The notes: a model not told the origin generated them from the letters alone. Shown: positions 6,858 through 13,818, numbered from the stretch's first letter. The stretch: 19,153 nucleotides of DNA from JBKPIY01 sp046730475 (GCA_046730475.1 JBKPIY010000044.1:1-19153); one strand, 5' to 3'. A program made the numbers and translations.

Positions 6858-7526
6858 TCAGCCGATCGCGTAGCCGTTCAGCAGGCAGTTGTTGCTGCCG
6901 ATAGAGTCCTCTTCGTTGTAGAAGAACCTCACGGTCCTCAGGTCGCCGCCGGTGTAGGCGCCCTGCCCAAGGGTGTCGCTGTCGGTCGCCTCCGGGACGG
7001 TGAACGAATCGCCGACGTTAAACGTATCGTCGAAATCATGATTGTTGGTTGCACTGCTGGCGTCGTCCACCCACGCCGAGATCTCTCCGTCGTTGACTGT
7101 GGTCTGGGCGATCAGCACTACTGCGCCGCCGACGCAGCTCGCCCGCAGGCGGAGTCCGTTCAGATCGAGGATCTGCTGGTCGCCGATCGGCGCTGGCCCG
7201 TTCAGGTGGAAATTGACGACGTTTAGGCCGTTGACCGTGTTCGCGTTGTTAGCGTTGGTCGCGTTGGTCGCGTTGTCCGCGTTGGTCGCCGACGGCACCT
7301 GCCCAAGCGACCCCTCATTGACCTTCGCGCCGGTGACCGCATTGTTCTTGATCTTGTTCGTGGCCACGGCAGTGTTGTGAAGTTTCTTCGTCGTCACGGC
7401 GCCATTCTTGATGTCGCTGGTGCCGATCGTCGCCGCCGCCCAGCTGATGCCGCCGATCGCCACGAACAGTGCGATCGTCGAGATCACCAGCGCTGGCGAA
7501 GGCACCCGCCGAATTCTTGTGAGCAC
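6858..7526 (-). CDS. Secreted or anchored Asn-rich repeat protein of unknown function
   Basis: The 222-residue product has a basic start (MLTRIRRVPSP) followed by one hydrophobic helix (ALVISTIALFVAIGGISWAA), a signal peptide or signal anchor. Next comes a Thr/Asn/Lys segment with short irregular repeats of the form NGAVTTKKL / NTAVATNKI / NNAVTGAKV. Then comes an Asn-Ala-Thr run (about residues 80-95) and a C-terminal beta-rich domain with two Cys (ASCVGGAVV and SNNCLLNGYAIG). This layout is common in proteins of Solirubrobacterales-type actinobacteria; no biochemical role is known to me. The start is GTG at 7526, with GGGAGAG about 4 bases upstream. It is a single-gene unit with its own terminator (6791-6822), divergent from the MarR remnant. 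Confidence 0.85.
   Translation of the reverse strand: MLTRIRRVPSPALVISTIALFVAIGGISWAAATIGTSDIKNGAVTTKKLHNTAVATNKIKNNAVTGAKVNEGSLGQVPSATNADNATNATNANNANTVNGLNVVNFHLNGPAPIGDQQILDLNGLRLRASCVGGAVVLIAQTTVNDGEISAWVDDASSATNNHDFDDTFNVGDSFTVPEATDSDTLGQGAYTGGDLRTVRFFYNEEDSIGSNNCLLNGYAIG
7243..7287. repeat. Five tandem 9-bp units inside the Asn-rich protein gene
   Basis: Units GCGTTGTTA, GCGTTGGTC, GCGTTGGTC, GCGTTGTCC, GCGTTGGTC follow one another. They encode the NAD-NAT-NAT-NAN-type repeat, so length variation by slippage would stay in frame. Confidence 0.85.
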
Positions 7527-7653
7527 GAAGCTCTCCCTTCGTTGCAGTGTGCGCCCCCTCGGGGCGTCCCTAGTGACGCCGACCCTATCCGTGGAGTAAC
7601 GACGATGTCAAGCGCTTCAAGTATCGGTCTGGGCGCACCGGCGATAGAGAAGT

Positions 7654-7672
7654 TAGTTGGCTACGCTAACTA
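7654..7672. promoter_or_regulatory. MarR-type operator-like palindrome
   Basis: TAGTTGGC-TAC-GCTAACTA is a 19-bp dyad with one mismatch between the 8-base arms. It lies 45 bases before the ATG of the truncated MarR gene, where an autoregulatory operator would be expected. It is also upstream of the divergent gene starting at 7526. Size and AT-rich arms fit MarR-family sites; binding is inferred. Confidence 0.5.
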
Positions 7673-7717
7673 TCTCTGGGGATCGCAACGGTTGAGCACC
7701 GGGTTCCCGAGCGACGA

Positions 7718-7828
7718 ATGACGAGACGGACTTCAGCTAACGACGAGCTCGCCGCTCTCGCCGCGCATCTCCGCCTTGCCATCACCCGGACCGCGAGGCG
7801 ATTCCGACAGGAGGCCGGGCCAGTCTAG
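7718..7828 (+). pseudogene. MarR-family regulator, N-terminal remnant (36 codons)
   Basis: The ATG at 7718 opens MTRRTSANDELAALAAHLRL, followed by AITRTARRFRQEAGPV and a TAG stop at 7826-7828. The segment matches the first helix of MarR-type transcriptional repressors (pattern LAxxLRLAITRTARRLRQEAG). The helix-turn-helix and wing that normally follow (LSPSQL...) are absent in all frames downstream, so the gene is cut off after helix 1. The intact operator-like palindrome just upstream supports a former autoregulated gene. The truncation point lies 60 bases before a tRNA-like 3' half, suggesting that a deletion or integration event joined the two. Confidence 0.65.
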
Positions 7829-7888
7829 TCGCGCTGAGGGCTACATGGCGACTACAAGACGGGCCAGGAACCGCATGAACAAGCCGAT

Positions 7889-7940
7889 GAGCCACGGACT
7901 CATAATCCGTGGCGCGCAGATTCGAGTCCTGCCCGCCCCA
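7889..7940 (+). other. tRNA-Met(CAU)-like 3' half
   Basis: The anticodon arm is perfect: CCACGGA / loop CTCATAA / TCCGTGG, with CAT at 7901-7903. A T-arm follows (GCAGA-TTCGAGT-CCTGC, one mismatch at the closing pair), then CCGCCCC and A in the acceptor and discriminator positions. The 5' half is missing: no GGGGCGG acceptor strand and no D-arm with GCTC...GAGC can be found upstream. It is therefore a fragment or pseudo-tRNA, of the kind left when an integrative element recombines at a tRNA 3' end. Confidence 0.6.
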
Positions 7941-7957
7941 TATGTGTAAGAAGTTGC

Positions 7958-8775
7958 TCATAGATTTGCCCGAGTCGGTCGTGTAGGTGGGCGAAGCGAT
8001 GGTCGGCGGGCTAACTGAGGAGTGTGGAAGTTGCCACCGCAGAGCTGCCAGGCCCCGACGCCGGCGCTGCGGGCGAGCCGCTGAGCCCGCTTGTACGCCT
8101 TAACCCGCCGGAAGGGATGGTGGGCGTAGACGTAGACGTGGGCCCAGCCGCGGCGGATCTGGACCCTGCCCAGGTCCTTGTGGTTGTTGCGGCGGACGAC
8201 GTATCGGAGTAGGCGACCGTAGCGGTCCTTCCGTCCTGGGTTGGGTCGGTGATGAGCGTCACCTCTGACCATCAGCGAGCTTGTGCATCGACTTCGAGGC
8301 TTGCGGGCCGCCGCACTCAGTCGGGGTCCCCGGGCGGTGGGTCTCGGGGGTGTCGGTCCCGATCAACCGAACGTCGGGCCTCTTCCCGTTTGGGAGCCGG
8401 ACCTCGAGGGGTGTCGCCGTCGATGGCGCGGATCACCTTCGCCTTGATCTTTCGCGCCTTCGGCGTTTGTCCGCCCGATCCCGAGCCTGGCTTGGCGCAG
8501 GGGTAGGGGTGGGACTCGCAGGCGATCCCATCGCCGTCCCCGTCGAGGTCGTCAACGTTGTTGCTTGGCTTCCCCCTAGCAGGGAGGATGCAGCGGTAGT
8601 GCCTGAGAAGTGCCTGCCTCTTCCTGAAATCCTGAAGGTATTTCTTGCTCAGGTCTTTCCCACTGATCGCAGGTTCTTCGATCGTAGTAGTACTTCGCGG
8701 TGCTGTAACTGGACGTAAAGAAGCGACACGTCGCCCGGGTGCAGTGATGGCCTGTGAACGCCACAGAGGGTTTCT
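7958..8775 (-). pseudogene. Excalibur-domain thermonuclease (SNase-like), at least four frameshifts
   Basis: Pieces of one secreted nuclease can be read in order across three frames. First a Cys/Tyr-rich block, TRATCRFFTSSYSTAKYYYD and CDQW (about 8655-8770). After a shift at CCC 8659-8661 come KDLSKKYLQDF and the excalibur calcium-binding motif DLDGDGDGIACES (about 8500-8540). Then the SNase fold starts with KIKAKVIRAIDGDT. A shift at GGGG 8408-8411 leads to LEVRLPNGKRPDVRLIGTDT and PETH; a missing base near 8262 leads to TLITDPTQD; another near 8231 leads to RKDRYGRLLRYVV and VYVYAHHPFRRVKAYKRAQR, ending near 7958. Conserved residues survive between the indels (for example DRYGR and GTDTPETH). 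Intact homologues are exported Ca-dependent nucleases. Coordinates of the 5' end are approximate, because it merges with the DUF2961 remnant. Confidence 0.75.
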
Positions 8776-9090
8776 GATCGGTCGTGATCCGCATCTGGTT
8801 GCGGAACGGCATGGGCACCTTGATGTAGACACCGCCCGAGCTCTGGTCGGCGTTGGCGACCACCGGATAGACGAACGGCGGGCCGAGCGCCCCGTCGACG
8901 ACCTTTGCAGCGGTGCATTCACCACCTTACGGCCGTCGAGCTCGATCTTGATCTTGCCGGTGGCGCTGACATCGACCCGTCACGTGTGAACCAGATCGAG
9001 TCGATCTCGCCCGGCCCATTGTGCTCGGCAATCACGCACCCCCGAAGCCCGCTCGAGCCGACCGGCTCGGGCACCGTGCGCGGGAGCGTG
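8776..9090 (-). pseudogene. DUF2961-like protein remnant
   Basis: From about 9090 downward the minus strand reads LRGCVIAEHNGPGEIDSIWF and TRDG. After a shift near 8968 it reads SATGKIKIELDGRKVVNAPL, and after another near 8908 VVDGALGPPFVYPVVANADQ followed by SSGGVYIKVPMPFRNQMRIT. The motif ANADQSSGG...VPMPF is characteristic of DUF2961 proteins, a family often near sugar metabolism. The rest of the domain is missing, and the sequence runs into the thermonuclease remnant at about 8780. The start codon is not identifiable. Family assignment is from memory of the motif. Confidence 0.6.
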
Positions 9091-9158
9091 TGGGCGGGCG
9101 GGAAGCGGGGTAGATGGGGTTCGACCGGCGGTCAGTCCCACGAACGGAGGCGAATCCC

Positions 9159-9425
9159 GTGTACGGCCAGAGCTTTGGTTTGGCGATCGGCGGCGTGGCC
9201 CTGCTCGCCCTGCTTGTGATCGGCTTGGCTATCGGCCCGGGGGTGATCTTCGCGGTGGCGATCGCCCTGCTCGCCGCGGTCGGTTTGCTCATCGCGATGT
9301 CGGTCAGCCGGCACCGAAGCCGCCACCAGCACGAGGAGCGCGGCCAGCCGGAGCAGCGGCCGACCCAGGCCCGCAGGTCGGCCGGTCCCCGGTCGGGTGG
9401 CGAGCCCGCCTCGGGCGAGGGCTAA
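9159..9425 (+). CDS. Small two-helix membrane protein, unknown
   Basis: The 88-residue product has two hydrophobic helices (LAIGGVALLALLVIGLAI and VIFAVAIALLAAVGLLIAMS) separated by a short Gly-Pro turn. They are followed by a hydrophilic tail rich in Arg, Gln, Glu and Gly, probably cytosolic. The GTG at 9159 is chosen because GGAGG (9146-9150) lies 8 bases upstream; an ATG at 9114 in the same frame lacks an RBS. It marks the first intact gene after the decay zone. I recognise no family. Confidence 0.7.
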   Translation: MYGQSFGLAIGGVALLALLVIGLAIGPGVIFAVAIALLAAVGLLIAMSVSRHRSRHQHEERGQPEQRPTQARRSAGPRSGGEPASGEG

Positions 9426-9508
9426 GGCGCTTCGCGGATCCTCTCCGTCGGCGGGAGTTGACATAAGCTCGGTTCTCGAGCGTCACGCTCGGCGATCGCA
9501 GGGCGGGC

Positions 9509-10228
9509 GTGATCCCAGCGGAGGTGGACGGCGAGCCCGACTGGGGCTTCCGGTGCCATCCGGGTACGTTGGTGGCGATGCGCTCCAGGGACTTGATGCT
9601 CGCGGATCGGGTGCTGGTCGGCGCGGTCGATCGGCTCGCGCGCGAGGGGAACACGAAGGGGCTGGCGGCGTTTCTCGACCAGGCCGAGGTGCGTCGATCG
9701 CCGGCGATCCGGGAGATGATCGCCGAGAAGCTGGGCCGGCTCGGAGGAGCGCCCGCGGTCCAGGCGCTCTCCCGGCTGATGTCGGCGAGCGAGGGCCCGG
9801 CGGTGCGACGGCGCGCCGCCGCCGAGCTCGGCCGGATCGGCGACCCGGGCGCATCGCCCGCCCTGCGAGGGGCGCTCACCGATCGCGATGACGCCCTGGT
9901 CGCCCTCTGCTGCGGGGCGCTGTTGGCAATCGGCGACCGCTCCAGCGAACCAGACCTCACCCCCCTCCTCGGCCACCCCGACTGGAGCGTGCGGGCGAAG
10001 GCGGCGCGAGCGCTCGGCTCGGTCGGATCGGGCGATTCGGTGCCGGCGCTGATCGCCTGCCTCGGCGACACGCGCCGCCAGGTGCGAATCGACGCGGCCC
10101 AGGCGCTCGCGGCGATCGGCGACGAGCGCGCCCAGGAGCCGCTCGAGGAGGCCGCGCGCGACTCCGGCGCCCTCAGGGGCTTCTCCATCAAGCGCGCCCG
10201 TAGGCGGCTGGAGCGGCGGCTGGGCTGA
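9509..10228 (+). CDS. HEAT-repeat protein
   Basis: About 239 residues made of PBS-lyase/HEAT-like helical repeats. Successive units contain AVQALSRLMS, VRRRAAAELGRIGDPGASPA, ALVALCCGALLAIGDRSSEP, VRAKAARALGSVGSGDSVPA and VRIDAAQALAAIGDERAQEP, about 30 residues apart. Such repeats form a curved solenoid for protein binding; no catalytic motif is present. No signal peptide is seen, so it is probably cytosolic. The start is unsure: GTG at 9509 or ATG at 9578 (MRSRDLML); neither has a strong RBS. The stop is one base before the ATG of the GH5 gene, so the two are probably co-transcribed and translationally coupled, though a functional link is not obvious. Confidence 0.82.
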   Translation: MIPAEVDGEPDWGFRCHPGTLVAMRSRDLMLADRVLVGAVDRLAREGNTKGLAAFLDQAEVRRSPAIREMIAEKLGRLGGAPAVQALSRLMSASEGPAVRRRAAAELGRIGDPGASPALRGALTDRDDALVALCCGALLAIGDRSSEPDLTPLLGHPDWSVRAKAARALGSVGSGDSVPALIACLGDTRRQVRIDAAQALAAIGDERAQEPLEEAARDSGALRGFSIKRARRRLERRLG

Positions 10229-10229
10229 A

Positions 10230-11753
10230 ATGATCCCAGCGATGCCGAAGCCGAGCCGGACGCTGTGCGGGGCCTTGATCTTGGCGCTGGCGCTGCCTCT
10301 CCTCGTCGCGGGCAGCGCGGCGGCGAAGGGCCCCGCGACGACGCTCGCGCGCCGGGCTGCCCCCGATGGCCCGTTGCGGAACGTGGGCCGCTGGATCGTC
10401 GACTCGAGGGGCCGGGTGGTGATCCTGCACGGGATCAACATGGTCTACAAGCGCCCGCCCTACCAGCCGGGCGCGGTCGGATTCGGCGCCGATGACGCCC
10501 GCTTCCTCGCCCGGAACGGGTTCGACACGGTCCGCCTCGGAATGATCGAGAAGGCGATCGAGCCGAGCCCGGGTCACTACAGGCAGGGCTACATAACCAA
10601 GATTCGCTCGATCGAGCGCACCCTCGCCCGCCACCGGATCTTCTCGCTGATCGACTTCCACCAGGACCTCTACAACGAGAAGTTCGGCGGCGAGGGCTGG
10701 CCCGACTGGGCGGTCCTCGACGACGGCCTCCCCGCCGATCCGCTCACCGGGTTCCCGGGTTCGTACGTCACCAGCCCCGGCCTCAACCGGGCCTTCGACA
10801 ACTTCTGGGCAAACGACGCCGGCCCCGGCGGGGTCGGGATCCAGAACCGCTACGCGGCGGCTTGGGCGAAGGTGGCGCGAGGCTTCGGGCACGACGATGG
10901 CGTCCTCGGCTACGACATCCTCAACGAGCCCTGGCCGGGTAGCGCCTTCTCGAGCTGCCTCACCGTCGACGGCTGCCCCGGCTTCGACATCGGCTCGCTG
11001 GTCCCCTTCTACAGGCGCGTCGTCGCCAGGATCCGCAGGGCGGACCGCGGGCACCTCGTCTTCTACGAGCCGCAGGTGCTGTTCAACTTCGACTCGGACA
11101 CCAACATCCCCCGGCTGAAGCCCAAGCGCCTCGGCTTCAGCTTCCATGACTACTGCTTCCCCGGCCTGGTCGCTGGGGCGCCGACCAACTGCGGTGACGC
11201 CGACGCCCGGGTCTTCGACAACGCCGACGCGCACGCTGCCACGGCGAAGACCGCTCTGCTGCTCTCGGAGTTCGGCGCCACCGCCGACATCCCCACCCTC
11301 GAGCGGATCACCGGCCTCGCCGACCTGCACATGGTCTCCTGGCAGGAGTGGCAATACTGCGGCTGCGAAGATCCCACCACCTCGGGCCCCGGTGACATCC
11401 AGGCGCTGGTCAAGGACCCGGCAAAACCCCCCCGCGGGGCGAACGTCTTCCACGACAAGCTGCGGGCCCTGGCCCGTCCCTACCCACAGGCGATCGCCGG
11501 CACCCCGGTCAGCTTCTCCTTCGACCCGGACACCCGCCGGTTTCAGCTGCTGTACCGGACCGGGCGTGCCGCCGGGCACGGCAGGTTCCGCGGTGGGCTG
11601 AGCGAGGTGTTCGTGCCGGCGGTGCAGTACCCGCAGGGGTACCGGGTGCGGGTGCGCGGCGCTGCCCTGAGGCGGGCCAGCGGCGGCAGGAGGCTGGTCC
11701 TGATCGGGCGGCCGAGCGCTCGCCGGATCCGCCTCCGGATCGCGCCCCGGTAG
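10230..11753 (+). CDS. Secreted GH5 glycoside hydrolase, endoglycoceramidase-like
   Basis: The 507-residue protein begins with a signal peptide (LCGALILALALPLLVAGSAA), so it is exported. The GH5 barrel starts with WIVDSRGRVVILHGINMVYK and contains IDFHQDLYNEKFGG. The acid/base E233 is in YDILNEPWPG, H306 in FSFHDYC, and the nucleophile E347 is in LLLSEFGAT, followed by WQEWQYCG. Gene order of motifs, length and the C-terminal beta-sandwich (from about residue 415, VSFSFDPDTRRFQLLY) match the endoglycoceramidase branch of GH5, known from Rhodococcus, whose enzymes release the glycan from glycosphingolipids or related glycolipids. Substrate here is inferred only. Start ATG at 10230 is one base after the HEAT gene stop; a second ATG at 10242 is possible. 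Confidence 0.88.
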   Translation: MIPAMPKPSRTLCGALILALALPLLVAGSAAAKGPATTLARRAAPDGPLRNVGRWIVDSRGRVVILHGINMVYKRPPYQPGAVGFGADDARFLARNGFDTVRLGMIEKAIEPSPGHYRQGYITKIRSIERTLARHRIFSLIDFHQDLYNEKFGGEGWPDWAVLDDGLPADPLTGFPGSYVTSPGLNRAFDNFWANDAGPGGVGIQNRYAAAWAKVARGFGHDDGVLGYDILNEPWPGSAFSSCLTVDGCPGFDIGSLVPFYRRVVARIRRADRGHLVFYEPQVLFNFDSDTNIPRLKPKRLGFSFHDYCFPGLVAGAPTNCGDADARVFDNADAHAATAKTALLLSEFGATADIPTLERITGLADLHMVSWQEWQYCGCEDPTTSGPGDIQALVKDPAKPPRGANVFHDKLRALARPYPQAIAGTPVSFSFDPDTRRFQLLYRTGRAAGHGRFRGGLSEVFVPAVQYPQGYRVRVRGAALRRASGGRRLVLIGRPSARRIRLRIAPR

Positions 11754-11771
11754 GCGAAGCGTAACGGCGCA

Positions 11772-11794
11772 CCGGGCCCCCGGCGACGGCCCGG
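11772..11794 (+). terminator. Short GC-rich hairpin after the GH5 gene
   Basis: CCGGGCC (11772-11778) and GGCCCGG (11788-11794) form a 7-bp stem with a 9-base loop, 18 bases after the GH5 stop. No T-run follows. It may be a weak terminator between GH5 and the NTF2-like gene. Confidence 0.4.
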
Positions 11795-11817
11795 GGAATC
11801 TGCTCAGATACGAGCCG

Positions 11818-12243
11818 ATGGACCGGAAGAGCCTGGAAAGGTGGATCGCCGAGTACGAGCGCGCCTGGCGGGCCGCCGGCGCCGACGCCCTGGACGAGCT
11901 GTTCGCGCCCGAGGCGACCTATCTCAGCGCCCCGTTCGAGGAGCCCTACCGGGGCCTCGATGAGATCAAGGAGATGTGGGAGGCCGAGCGCGACAGCCCC
12001 GACGAGGGTTTCGAGATGGAGAGCGAGGTGGTCGCCGTCGAGGGCGACACCGGCGTCGCCCGCGTCGAGGTCCGCTACCGGGCCGGGGTCGGCCGAACCT
12101 ATCGCGACATCTGGATCGTCACCCTCGACGCCGACGGCCGCTCCGTCGCCTTCGAGGAGTGGCCCTTCTGGCCGCGTGGGACCGGCGGCGGCTACCACTC
12201 GCCCGCCGGCCGGGTGGAGGAGCCCCCGGCGAGCGAGGGCTGA
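11818..12243 (+). CDS. NTF2-like (SnoaL/DUF4440-type) protein
   Basis: The 141-residue protein has the cone-shaped NTF2-like layout: an N-terminal helix pair (WIAEYERAWRAAGADALDEL), the FAPEATYLSAPFEEPYRGLD segment with EIKEMWEAER, then long strands (EVVAVEGDTGVARVEVRY, YRDIWIVTLDADGRSVAFEE) and the WPFWPRG end. The family includes isomerases, small-molecule binding proteins and many unknowns; no catalytic residue set is obvious here. The ATG at 11818 has a poor RBS. The gene ends 8 bases before the DUF72 start, so the two are probably one operon. Confidence 0.82.
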   Translation: MDRKSLERWIAEYERAWRAAGADALDELFAPEATYLSAPFEEPYRGLDEIKEMWEAERDSPDEGFEMESEVVAVEGDTGVARVEVRYRAGVGRTYRDIWIVTLDADGRSVAFEEWPFWPRGTGGGYHSPAGRVEEPPASEG

Positions 12244-12251
12244 GGCCGGGC

Positions 12252-13148
12252 GTGGGGATCGTCGTCGGCACCTCGAGCTGGTCGGACCCGGGCTTCGTGG
12301 AGCACTGGTACCCGCAGGGGCTTGGTGCCCGCGACCGGCTGCCCTACTACGCCGAGCGCTTCGAGGCGGTCGAGCTCAACTCGAGCTTCTATGCCATCCC
12401 CGCCGCCTCCACCGTCCGGCGCTGGGCGGAGGCGACCCCGGAGGGGTTTCGCTTCGACCTCAAGCTCCACAGGCTCCTCTCCCGCCACTCCACCCAACCA
12501 AAGGACCTCCCCAAGGACCTCCGCGACGAGGTGGAGACGAACGAGCGCGGGCGGGTGATCGCCGACCGCGCCCTCGTCGACGAGATCTGCAGGCGGACCC
12601 TCGAGGCCTTCGAACCGCTGGCGAAGGCCGGCAAGCTCACCTCCTTCCTGCTTCAGCTGACCCCGGGCTTCGAGCCGCACAAGAACGAGATCGAGGAGCT
12701 GGACCCTGTGATCGCAGGCCTCGCCCCCCACCCCGTCGCGGTCGAGTTCCGGCACATCGGATGGGCGTCCTCGAAGCGCCTCGAGCACGCCCTCGCCTTC
12801 CTCTCCGAGCGCGGCGCCGCCTTCGTCTGCGTCGACTCGCCGCGCGAGCGGCACGTTCCGATCTTCCCGGCCGACATCGACGCGGTCACCTCCGACGCCC
12901 TCGCATACCTGCGCTGCCACGGCCGGAACGCCGACGGCTACATGCACGGCCGCACCGTCGCCGAGCGCTTCGACTACGACTACCCGGAGGAGGAGCTTCG
13001 CGAGATCGGGGAGCGGGCGCGCAAGCTCGACCAGGAGGCGGTCGAGACCCACGTGATGTTCAACAACAACGCCCGCGAGCTGGCGCCGAAGGCGGGCAGG
13101 GCGCTCCGGGGGCTGCTCGGCCAGGACCCGGGACCGGAGCCGGGCTGA
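12252..13148 (+). CDS. DUF72 (YecE-like) protein
   Basis: The 298-residue protein belongs to the DUF72 TIM-barrel family, whose biochemical role is not established. Family signatures are the start GIVVGTSSWSDPGFVEHWYP, the YYAERFEAVELNSSFYAIPA block with STVRRW, FRFDLKLHRLLSRH, LLQLTPGFEPH, PVAVEFRHIGW, YLRCHGRN, YDYDYPEEELRE in part (ERFDYDYPEEEL), and the typical end HVMFNNNARELAPK. The GTG at 12252 gives the canonical N-terminus directly before GTSSW; the frame is open far upstream but that part overlaps the NTF2-like gene and is not coding. It follows that gene by 8 bases. Its stop TGA abuts the stop of the convergent lipoprotein with no gap (TGATCA). Confidence 0.9.
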   Translation: MGIVVGTSSWSDPGFVEHWYPQGLGARDRLPYYAERFEAVELNSSFYAIPAASTVRRWAEATPEGFRFDLKLHRLLSRHSTQPKDLPKDLRDEVETNERGRVIADRALVDEICRRTLEAFEPLAKAGKLTSFLLQLTPGFEPHKNEIEELDPVIAGLAPHPVAVEFRHIGWASSKRLEHALAFLSERGAAFVCVDSPRERHVPIFPADIDAVTSDALAYLRCHGRNADGYMHGRTVAERFDYDYPEEELREIGERARKLDQEAVETHVMFNNNARELAPKAGRALRGLLGQDPGPEPG

Positions 13149-13544
13149 TCAGCCGAGGCAGGCGGTGACGGCTCTGCGGGCGCCGGCGCTGGGAAGCCGC
13201 TCGAAGATCACGACCACGTTGCGGCGGGCGATCAGCCTGCTGCCGGGGTCACGGACGCCGTAGCTGCCGAGGGCCCCGCTCAGGTTTGCGGCGTCGCGCC
13301 GGGCCCGCGCGTCGCTTCGCTCGACGACGACGTCGGCGGTCTCACCGCGAAGCCGGGCGCGGAAGTCGGGAGCGACGTCTCCGAGGATCGTGCCGCCCGC
13401 GGGTGCGGCTGCCCGCACCTGCCACCCGCGCTGGGCGAGGCAGCCGCTGAGCGAGACCCGGTCGACCCGGCCCTCCCCGCCGCCGCAGCCGGCGAGCGCC
13501 AGGCCCGCGAGGCACAGCGACAGGGCTTTCCGGCGGCCCCTCAC
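13149..13544 (-). CDS. Small putative lipoprotein
   Basis: From the GTG at 13544 the 131-residue product reads MRGRRKALSLCLAGLALAGC followed by GGGEG: a basic start, a hydrophobic core and a lipobox (LALAGC), so it should be lipid-anchored outside the membrane. The mature part contains three further Cys (SGCLAQ, the terminal TACLG, and the lipobox Cys being the first) and a segment TADVVVERSDARARRDAANL followed later by NVVVIFERLPSAGARRAVTA. I recognise no family. A longer open frame upstream to 13820 has no lipoprotein signal and covers a large inverted repeat, so the shorter start is preferred. It converges on DUF72, with both stops inside TGATCA. RBS upstream is weak. Confidence 0.72.
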   Translation of the reverse strand: MRGRRKALSLCLAGLALAGCGGGEGRVDRVSLSGCLAQRGWQVRAAAPAGGTILGDVAPDFRARLRGETADVVVERSDARARRDAANLSGALGSYGVRDPGSRLIARRNVVVIFERLPSAGARRAVTACLG

Positions 13545-13573
13545 TGCCGCTAACGCTAATCGCCAGGTGGCGG

Positions 13574-13630
13574 CAGGGCAACGGGCGCGGCGACCCCAGG
13601 GGGATGAAGGTCGCCGCGCCTGTTGCCCTG
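13574..13630. repeat. 22-bp near-perfect inverted repeat (large hairpin)
   Basis: The arm at 13574-13595 (starts CAGGGCAACGGGCGCGG) pairs with 13609-13630 (ends CGCGCCTGTTGCCCTG) at 21 of 22 positions; the one mismatch is a G/T that can wobble-pair in one strand's RNA. The loop is 13 bases. It lies in the 274-bp gap between the lipoprotein start (minus) and ccdA (plus), 30 bases before the lipoprotein start, so it would be in the lipoprotein leader or promoter. The rest of the gap holds no recognisable gene. Confidence 0.85.
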
Positions 13631-13818
13631 GCTCGCCGGATGCGCTACCGACGATTGGAGTCGAGGTTCCGCAGGCGGGCGGTGTTTGAAGCGTGTGAAA
13701 GCTATGGCCGCGCAACCTTCGGTACATCCGGGCTGCCCCGCAACACGCATCCGTGAAAAACCCGGTCTTTGAAGCACCCCGGGCGGCGCCCGATGCCCGA
13801 CAAGGCAAACTTTGTGGC

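Noticed and set aside
7860..7940. A functional tRNA-Met
   Set aside because: The acceptor 5' strand and D-arm cannot be found, and the T-stem has a mismatch at its conserved closing pair.
10188..11579. Long open frame antisense to the GH5 gene
   Set aside because: High-GC antisense shadow; the sense strand carries complete GH5 catalytic motifs and a signal peptide.
11976..12251. N-terminal extension of the DUF72 protein
   Set aside because: It overlaps the NTF2-like gene in another frame, is Arg/Gly-rich, and the family N-terminus starts at the GTG at 12252.
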